This document shows positions 1 through 8,600 of a stretch of DNA of 33,208 bases, in pieces (the stretch's first letter is position 1; each line of letters starts with the position of its first letter). The DNA is taken from NCBI GenBank assembly GCA_024641555.1, contig JAHECV010000012.1, forward strand, positions 1 to 33,208, given 5' to 3'. This stretch comes from Candidatus Planktophila sp. (lineage in GTDB: Bacteria > Actinomycetota > Actinomycetes > Nanopelagicales > Nanopelagicaceae). The translations under genes and the position numbers were made by a program. The notes under the pieces are model-generated. The model did no database searches and was not told where the DNA came from. It was given only the letters and a program-made list of their open reading frames with translations.

Positions 1-117
1 CTGCCAAGAAGTTGAGACATCTTCGGGGTTGCGCGTACGACGGCTTGGAACAATTGCAATATCGTCAAATGAGTAAGCCTGGCGGGCGCGCTTTCCTGGT
101 GCGATCTCGATATCCAT
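1..117 (-). CDS. guaB3: GuaB3 family IMP dehydrogenase-related protein (5' end only)
   Basis: Only the first 39 codons lie in the window; the gene runs off the left edge. It starts at ATG 117-115, 11 bases after the guaB stop, with AAGGAAGG as ribosome binding site in that gap. The N-terminus contains the FDDIAIVPSRRTR stretch and then DVSTSW, the GuaB3 signature (compare YDDVLLLP in true IMP dehydrogenase). GuaB3 proteins are TIM-barrel relatives of IMP dehydrogenase without CBS domains, and in actinobacteria they commonly sit directly after guaB, as here. The close spacing suggests co-transcription with guaB. Catalytic residues are outside the window, so activity cannot be judged. The family call is secure from the N-terminus and the position. 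Confidence 0.88.
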   Translation of the reverse strand, partial: MDIEIAPGKRARQAYSFDDIAIVPSRRTRNPEDVSTSWQ

Positions 118-128
118 TGCGGCCTTCC

Positions 129-1271
<1,143 letters not shown>

Positions 1272-1288
1272 CTAGTCTAACTTGAGTT

Positions 1289-2164
1289 TTAGGCTCCGAT
1301 TGCCTGCTTAATCTGCGCACAAGCCAGCGTTAGATCATCGGCAAAGGCCACTTCTGCGCATTCGTCGCGGTCCCATCCTGGACCACCCAAGATAAATCGT
1401 GGTGCGGGACGGATCGCTGGAATATCACGGAAGAATTTTGGATCGCCATTTTTCGACAACTGCGCCCAGAGAAAAACTGCTGGTGGGGCGCTCCGAGTTA
1501 CAACGCTGGCGAGCGCTTCCAGTGGAGTTCTTGCACCCAAGAAGTGGCAATCAATTTTTGCTTCAACTAATGCGGCATGAAGAGCGTGCAAAGCCAGGCA
1601 ATGTAGTTCCTCACCGACTGATGCCAATAAAACAGGGCGAGAATTTACCGGCGTCTTTAATTGCTTGGAACGCTCGCGCAAAATTGAAGTAATAGTCTCG
1701 GATAGTAAATGTTCGATTTCAATACCGGTTCTGGTTTCTTCCCAAGCATCTCCAACAATTACCAAGACCGGCACAATAACTTCTTGCCAACTTTCGATAA
1801 CCCCATATTTTTCAATGTCTTTACGCAGGATAGTCTCAACGAAATTTCGATCAAGCGAATTTGCCGCTTTCACTACGGCTGCGACAACATCTTCGCGGAC
1901 TTCAAAACTCTTTAATAACTTTTCAACTTTGACTTCGCCCTTATGTGCCAGCGCTTGTTCGGCGGCATCTGCGGGCGCAACTCCGGCTGAAATCAGTCGG
2001 CGCATTAACGTTAACTTCGCTAAATCGCTGGCGCAGTATTTGCGATGTTCACCGGCTTCGTGGCTAGAAGGCCCAAGGCCATAGCGGCGAGCCCAGGTCC
2101 GCAGGGTCGCGGGCGCCACGCCTATCTGGCGGGCGACAGCTGCCACGGTCAGAAGCTCTTCCAT
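1289..2164 (-). CDS. MerR-type B12-binding regulator, CarH/LitR photoreceptor-like
   Basis: Predicted DNA-binding regulator of 291 residues. Residues 2-70 form a MerR winged helix (LRTWARRYG at 21-29, then GEHRKY). Residues ~85-160 form the helical bundle that caps cobalamin, and ~175-290 the B12-binding Rossmann fold. The capping bundle carries W141-x9-E151-H152, the motif that shields adenosylcobalamin in CarH photoreceptors. The Rossmann part has GEELH with His188 as likely cobalt ligand, and GGPGW near 260-264. In CarH, light breaks the Co-C bond and releases DNA, inducing carotenoid genes; that this protein senses light is inference. The ATG at 2164 is chosen because the HTH begins immediately after it; an in-frame TTG at 2215 would add 17 unconserved residues. 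It is divergent from whiB3 and upstream of guaB. The gene symbol is left empty because targets are unknown. Confidence 0.88.
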   Translation of the reverse strand: MEELLTVAAVARQIGVAPATLRTWARRYGLGPSSHEAGEHRKYCASDLAKLTLMRRLISAGVAPADAAEQALAHKGEVKVEKLLKSFEVREDVVAAVVKAANSLDRNFVETILRKDIEKYGVIESWQEVIVPVLVIVGDAWEETRTGIEIEHLLSETITSILRERSKQLKTPVNSRPVLLASVGEELHCLALHALHAALVEAKIDCHFLGARTPLEALASVVTRSAPPAVFLWAQLSKNGDPKFFRDIPAIRPAPRFILGGPGWDRDECAEVAFADDLTLACAQIKQAIGA

Positions 2165-2253
2165 GGCCCTATCGTGGCGTGAACTGGGCCACCTCACCAC
2201 TTGAAATGCGCTCAAAGGGTGACGAAACGAACAACTTCTGGCGCGTTAGGTAC

Positions 2254-2282
2254 TTGAACAACCTATGGCGCGGTTGTATGGT
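2254..2282 (+). promoter_or_regulatory. Candidate whiB3 promoter with inverted repeat in its spacer
   Basis: A possible -35 TTGAAC (2254-2259) and -10 TATGGT (2277-2282) are separated by 17 bases and lie 31 bases before the whiB3 start codon. Between them is a perfect inverted repeat, ACAACC (2258-2263) and GGTTGT (2272-2277), with an 8-base centre. A repeat lying between the two promoter boxes is where MerR-family regulators bind, and a MerR-type gene is transcribed divergently from the same gap. Both hexamers match consensus only 4 of 6, so the promoter is tentative. Confidence 0.4.
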
Positions 2283-2312
2283 TGGGCTATTCAACAAGGC
2301 AAGGAGCAGATC

Positions 2313-2612
2313 ATGGCCGAACTATCACGTCTACCGCTTCCAATCGCAGATCACTGGGAATGGCAGTACGAAGGCGCCTGCCGCGATCTTCCTGCCGAAA
2401 TGTTCTTCCATCCAGATGGCGAACGCGGTCCACGTAGACGTAATCGCGAGAACGCCGCTAAAGCTGTTTGCGCAACATGTCCGGTTATCGCAGCATGCCG
2501 CGCACATGCACTTGCAGTGCAAGAGCCTTACGGAATCTGGGGCGGTCTCTCTGAAGATGATCGCGCAGTTCTGCTTGGCAAGGAAGAACCAACAATTTAC
2601 GAAGCTTCCTGA
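2313..2612 (+). CDS. whiB3: WhiB-family iron-sulfur transcriptional regulator, WhiB3/WhiD type
   Basis: A 99-residue [4Fe-4S] redox- or NO-responsive regulator that acts with the primary sigma factor. The four cluster cysteines are Cys23, Cys53, Cys56 and Cys62, in the arrangement C...C-x2-C-x5-C, followed by the GIWGG turn at 74-78. The stretches FFHPDGERG, CPVIAACRAHAL and EPYGIWGGLSE match WhiB3/WhiD rather than other WhiB paralogues, and the position next to groEL agrees with whiB3 of mycobacteria. The ATG at 2313 has AAGGAG 7 bases upstream; an earlier in-frame ATG at 2265 would overlap the candidate promoter. It is the only plus-strand gene here and is followed by a strong terminator. 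WhiB3 proteins elsewhere control redox balance and lipid metabolism, or sporulation (WhiD); the targets in this organism are unknown. Confidence 0.94.
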   Translation: MAELSRLPLPIADHWEWQYEGACRDLPAEMFFHPDGERGPRRRNRENAAKAVCATCPVIAACRAHALAVQEPYGIWGGLSEDDRAVLLGKEEPTIYEAS

Positions 2613-2634
2613 TTAGCCCCCTAATCGAGAAATA

Positions 2635-2669
2635 AAAATCCCCCGTACTCATTGAGTGCGGGGGATTTT
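2635..2669. terminator. Bidirectional intrinsic terminator
   Basis: A 16-base-pair stem (arms 2635-2650 and 2654-2669, one G-U pair) closes on a 3-base ATT loop. The outer pairs are AAAA/TTTT and the core is CCCCC/GGGGG, so a U-tract follows the hairpin on both strands. It separates the convergent whiB3 and giant surface protein genes and can terminate both. Confidence 0.93.
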
Positions 2670-2676
2670 ATTTAGA

Positions 2677-5600
2677 CTATTTACTCCAGGTGACGATCAC
2701 GGAAGCGTGACGCGCCTTTGGCAAGTTATCTGGACCAAGTCCCTTGTATAACTCTTTATAAGTTGCTTTGACACCTGCCTTTTGTAGTTCTAAAACAACG
2801 TGCTTTGCGCGGTATTTTGAAAGAAAGGCGATATTACCTGGATTCTTATTTGGTTGTACCCAACCTTCAACAAGAACATTTATCTTCGCCTTGCTGCCAG
2901 CTTTGGCCTTGATGATTTTGGCTTGGTCTTTAATCTTCTTTAATTCTGTGGCTGTTATTACCACTGAATTCATTCCGAAAAATACTTCGAAGCGAAGTTC
3001 GCCCTTATTAATTATTGGTGCAACAGCCACTGGCTCCCAAATCGCATAGAGAGTTGTGGCGGATACAAAATTAAAGATGGCACCGTCCATATATTCAACT
3101 TTTCCGCTTGGAGAGGTAGACCAGCCAATAAATTTATTTCCAGAACATGTGAAGGTATTGGTGTTGAGTTTTATCTTTCCACCATTTACTTGTTTCTCAG
3201 TTACCATAGGCTGGCAATTAGAGTTAAAAGTAACCGCAACCGGGCCTGCAGCCACCGGAGTTGGGGTAGGGCTTTTGACTTCTTCCCAAACTGCATAGAG
3301 GGTTATATTTCCCGTTAAATCAATATTTGCGCCATCAAGATAATCCACGGCTCCAGTCGGGGACTTTGCCCAACCCTTAAATGTGAATCCAGGACGGACG
3401 AATGTATTTGGATTCAACTTAACTGTTCCGCTAGCGCTTTGAGTTGTAGCGGTTGGTCCAGCGTAATTTGGATTAAAGGTAATGACCGGAAGGGTTACAA
3501 CTGAACCTCCACCAGAACTTCCTCCGCTCGAACCGTCCCCACCGCCGCCGCCTGAACCATCGGCAACCCAGTTTGCTTTACAAGTTACATTTGCCGAACC
3601 CATTGTGAGGCTGGCGCCTTCTGCGTAACTGACGGTATTGCAAATCCAACCAGAGAAAATATAGCCGGTTTTCTGAAGGTTACCTGTATTGCTCTTTAAA
3701 GTCGCTGTAGCTGCTGCTAAATAATTTCTGGAATCGGTTGGCACTGATCCCGCAGTCGCAGAATCTCCATCGTAGGTAATTAAATAAGTTGGGGTATTTG
3801 TCCAAACCGCGTAGAGCATCGTATTGGCATCAATATTTGGATAAGGATCTCCTACGAAAAACTGTTCACCTAAAGTTGGATCTGCATTGGTATTCCAACC
3901 AATAAAAGTTTCACCAGTCTTTGCCATTGATACCGACTTATCAGGCAAGGTTGGCGAAGTACCTAAAATATGAGTTGTAGTAGATGGTGGTGTGCCAGTC
4001 GCACCAGTGTTGACGTTATACGCCAATGTCACTGTCCACTTTGCATAAAGTGTTACGTTACCTGAAAAAGCAAAGTTGCCAGATGTCGGATAGGAAGTGC
4101 CTGAACCATCAGCGGCTGTGTTCCAACCAGCGAAAGTCGCACCAGTCTTTTCTAGAGTTGGGCTAGATGCGGTTAGCGTGACCGTAGCGCCCGGTATGTA
4201 ATTGGTGTTATCTGTTCCGACAGTGCCAGTTTCTGCGCCGTTTGAATCATAAATAACATTTCCGAGCCAGACAGCGTAAAGAGTTTGGTTTGCGATCAAG
4301 TTATAGGTAGAACCAACAGCATAAGCAGTTCCAGTGTTTCCGGATAACGTGTTCCAACCACCAAATTGGTATCCCGTTTTAGTTAGCGCTCCCTGGTCAG
4401 AAACATTTATGTTTCCGCTGCCAAATTGAGCTGCTGGTGCCGACCCACTTCCCCCATTTGCGTCATAACTCAGCGAATAGTTGAGAATTGAGGTATCAAT
4501 GGTGACAGTTGCGCTACCGGTTTCCGATAAATTCTTTGCAGGAAGCGACCCACTTAATTTCTTAGCACTTGAATTTAACTGCGTAATCGCCTTAGATATG
4601 GAGAACTTATGACTGGGAGGCTCCAATGTGGAGTCGATAGTTATAGTGGCAGTTGCCGATGATTTGAATTTGTCGCGAGTCGGCTTAAAGCCAGCCATTC
4701 GAAGGCCAATTCCTGCTGTATCGGTCTCTAGAACTGTTGTCGCTTCCAACGTAACTGGAGATGCGATTGGCACATTCGGGGTAACCGAATTAGATGTAAC
4801 TGATGCCTTTGCAGTACATGTGAATTCCCATGGTTCATCTTTATCGATCGAACCAGAGTTATTCGAGTCACCCACGTTGTAGCGATCAGATTTTACTTGT
4901 GCAAATGTTGAAATCTGACAGTCGTTGTCACTTATTGCTGTCAAGACAATTGCGTTTATTCCTGCAATTTCTGGAACGGAAGCTTCTCCACCAGTGACGA
5001 TGTACTTAAAGACGATGGTATCTCCAACCGCCGCTGTTACAGAAGGCGAGAAAGTAGCTGTGCGAGTTTCAGAAGTAGTTCCTTTGAAAACCTTGGCAAG
5101 TTTTTGAACAGTCATAATTGGACTCATCACAAAAACCATTGCTGTTGCTGTCTCTGGGGAATAACTACCTAACGAGTAGGTACCAACAACATTGAACTCG
5201 CTGAGCATGGAAGTTCCACTTGCTGCCTTACTGCAAGTGAATTGCCACTTTTCTCCCGGTGCCAGAGCATGGGTTCCTGCACCAGAAAGTGAAATGGAAC
5301 AATTTGAATCAGTAACGCTTGAGAACCCAGTGAAAGCGGCACCGCCAATGTTGTTAATTTCGTAGTTGTACACTTCATTAGCGCCATTGAGAATGTATTC
5401 TTTTGTCGGAGTAACTGAAAGTAATAGTTCTGGAGCGATTACTTCAACTGTAGTCGTTGCGGTATCGCTTTGAACTCGGCTGCCTAGCCCATCTACTCCC
5501 GAGACTGAAGCTATTGACGTGTCACTAAATTTCAAAGTTCCGGCTACGCAAGTGAAGTGCCAAGTTTCGCTCGTTGCCAAAACTAAATCACTACCAGTAT

Positions 5601-8600
5601 CACCTGTACTTGGCGTGGTTGAAACCGCACATCCGTTATCGCTTACTCTGACAGATGAAACGCTTGAAGTTTCAACTGTTACTACATATTCATAAGTGAT
5701 CGTATTGTCTGCTACGACTGAAATTGAACTTGCCGGTCCGGACGGACCTGTCCCGGTATTTTTAACAGTCTTCGTAATCGACAATTTAGGTCGGTTAAAA
5801 ACTGTCACCGCAACATTTACTGCAGTTGAAGATTCCGTTGCAAGAGTAACTACATCGACGCCATGGGCGATCACGCTTTGTGATGTTTGAGATGATGCAA
5901 TTGCACTTGTGGTACAAATAAATGTCCAAGTGTCACCAACTTCAAGTTCCAAATCTCCGTTTGGGTCACCGGATTTGTACCTAGTATTTGGACAATTAGC
6001 CGCTGTAACTCCCACATTTTTCAAGGACACGTTTCCGGTGTTCTGCACCAAATAGGTATATGAAACTGTGTTACCTGCATAAATACTCTTAGAAGCTGGG
6101 TTTACCGAAACTGTTAAGCCTGGTAACGAAACCTTTATGGCAAGGCTGTCATCATCGGTTTGAGGGTCGCCCGAATTATCTGTTCCGGAGACTGTCACCA
6201 CGGTGGAGGTATCTGAATTAAGTCCCGTCAATGTACATGTGTATCGCCAGGTTTTACCCGCAGAGAGTGTTGTAGAAGTATCTCCTAGTTTATTTGGACC
6301 AGTAACGGTGCCACAACCTTCATCGGTTACCGTGATCGTGTCAATTGTTGAACCGACAGTTCCGTTATTTGTTACCGAGTAGGTATAAATCACTGTGCCG
6401 CCTGATGCAACAACTGATTTATCGGAGGTTTTAGTTACGGCAAGTTTAGGGGCCGTGAAAGGCGTCGAGATCACTGAGTATGAAGGGTTGGTTTGTTGCG
6501 TTGAGGTAACCGAGGCCGAATTTACCAAGCCAGTTAAGTAGCTGTAAGGGTATGGTGAATCGACACGAACGGTATAAGAAATTTCTTTCGCCTGTCCTGA
6601 TGTCAAAGTGTACGGGCCGGCAAGAGCTTGCGTTAGCGTTGAATAGCTGACCTGTGTTGAAGATGAACCTTTTTCTCGCACCAAGACGTAGAAATCATCT
6701 ATCGCGATATCTTTCTTTGAATAGAAAGTAAAAAGTAACTTTACATTTCCAGCTGTTGTTGGGAGATCTCCTTGAGAGACTGGCAACGTTTTTAATTTGA
6801 AGTATGAATTATCAGAAGTGGTTGAAGAAGATTTTTCGCAATAGCTATTGTCTTTCTTCTCTTTCATTAATTCTTTTGTACCCATTTTGAACTGTAAGTA
6901 ATCTGAATCCCCAAAATCTTTTGATCTTGAACAAGTAAAGGCAAAAGTGAGGCCGGAATACTTTGCAGGATCGTAATAAAAAGATGACTCTAAGGTTGCC
7001 GTTTTTGAACTGCCCGTTCCTGTAAATCTAACGTAAGAGCCATATTTATTGCTAGTGCTAGAAGCCATCGAGCGAACGTCCAAGCGATTGTCCGTATCAA
7101 CTTCTGTCCATCCTGAAACCAAGCCTTGCTGAGAAATTAGCCCAGATACAAATTGATCGGTTGCTTTATATCCACCGATTACAAAAACATCATCGATAAA
7201 TAGCGCTTTCACGCCTGACCAAGTGTTCGCGACCAATTCAAATTTGAGCGCCTTACCACCAGCGGTGGCAAAAACGGAAGATGGAACTACCGCTGCGATT
7301 TGCTCTCGAGAACTCTTACATTTTCCATTGTAAATATCTGTACCGCCCATAGAAACCTTTAATGTTGGCCCACTTGATTGGCTGGAACATTCAAAAATAA
7401 CGGTGACAGTCTTATAGCTAGAATTTAGAGTTACGGTGCGGGATTCGTAAGCGGTTTCTGTCGGTGACGCCTTTAACATCAATGAGTTTCGCTCTGAAGT
7501 AAATGGATCACCTAAACCAGTCGTATTACTGGAAGTGGCAAGCTCCACAACCGCGGATCCAGATTTCGTAGCAGTCCACGAACTGGACGATATCCAACCC
7601 TGGGAAGAAGTATTAAGCGCACTGAATTTATCCCAAGCTATGACTGCCGCGGTTGCAGTCTCTTGCACAGAAGTATCAACGTTGGTTGCGGTAACTGATT
7701 CGACCTTGACTCCAAGCGGCAAGATATCCGCAAGAACCACATTTGTTGCAGTTGCACCAGTGTTGTTATTCAAGGTGATTTTATAAGTTATTAGACTTCC
7801 AGGTTTTAGGACGCCTGATTCCTCTTTAGTAATTTGAAGGGCAGAGGTCGCTTTGGTCACGCTTACCGCACCTGAAGTGGCGGAATAGTTAACGCCGTTG
7901 TACGTGCCGGAACCTAATAAGGTATTGGTACCAGTAGCCGTGACACCGATAATAGTGCATGCGGCTTCCCAAGAAGTTCCTCGAGCAAGCTTTGGAATTA
8001 CGTAAGTTGCCCCCGTTGCTGCTGCATTAAATACTGGATTGCCTGCTTCGATACAAGTTAACTGACCACCGGTGTTGAAATTGTCGGTAAGAGTAATATT
8101 GGTGAGAGTGATATCTCCACCAGTTGTCGAATTAGTGACTGTAATTTTAAATGAAGCTTTTCCGCCATTTGCAACTTGCTGAGCGCTAGGAGTTTTGGTT
8201 ATAGATATCGAAGGTGTAACTGTCACATCTTCGGTAATTGTCACCGAATCAGCATCGACGTTATCTGATAAATCACTATCAAATGAAAGTGTCGTTACTG
8301 CAACAGTATTTTTGAGAGCGCCGGGACCTTTAGGTTGAAGTGAGAGAATTACAGTCACTGATTGCTCATCGGTCATTTCCTTGAGGTCGCAGACCACTGC
8401 CGCGACGCCACCTACTGTCGTTGCGCTGCACGTTGCACCAGTTGGCGCCGAACCTGAAATTGATACCGAATTAAATGTGGCATTTGATGGAATTAGAGAA
8501 GTTAATTTCACCGAACTTGCATAGTTTCCATCCCCCGTTGTAGTTCCCGCAATTGCACCATCGTTTGTAACCACAATGGTGTAGATGACTGCTGCATTTG

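Noticed and set aside
2165..2215. Start of the MerR-type gene at TTG 2215
   Set aside because: It adds 17 residues with no similarity to the family, and the winged helix starts right after the ATG at 2164.
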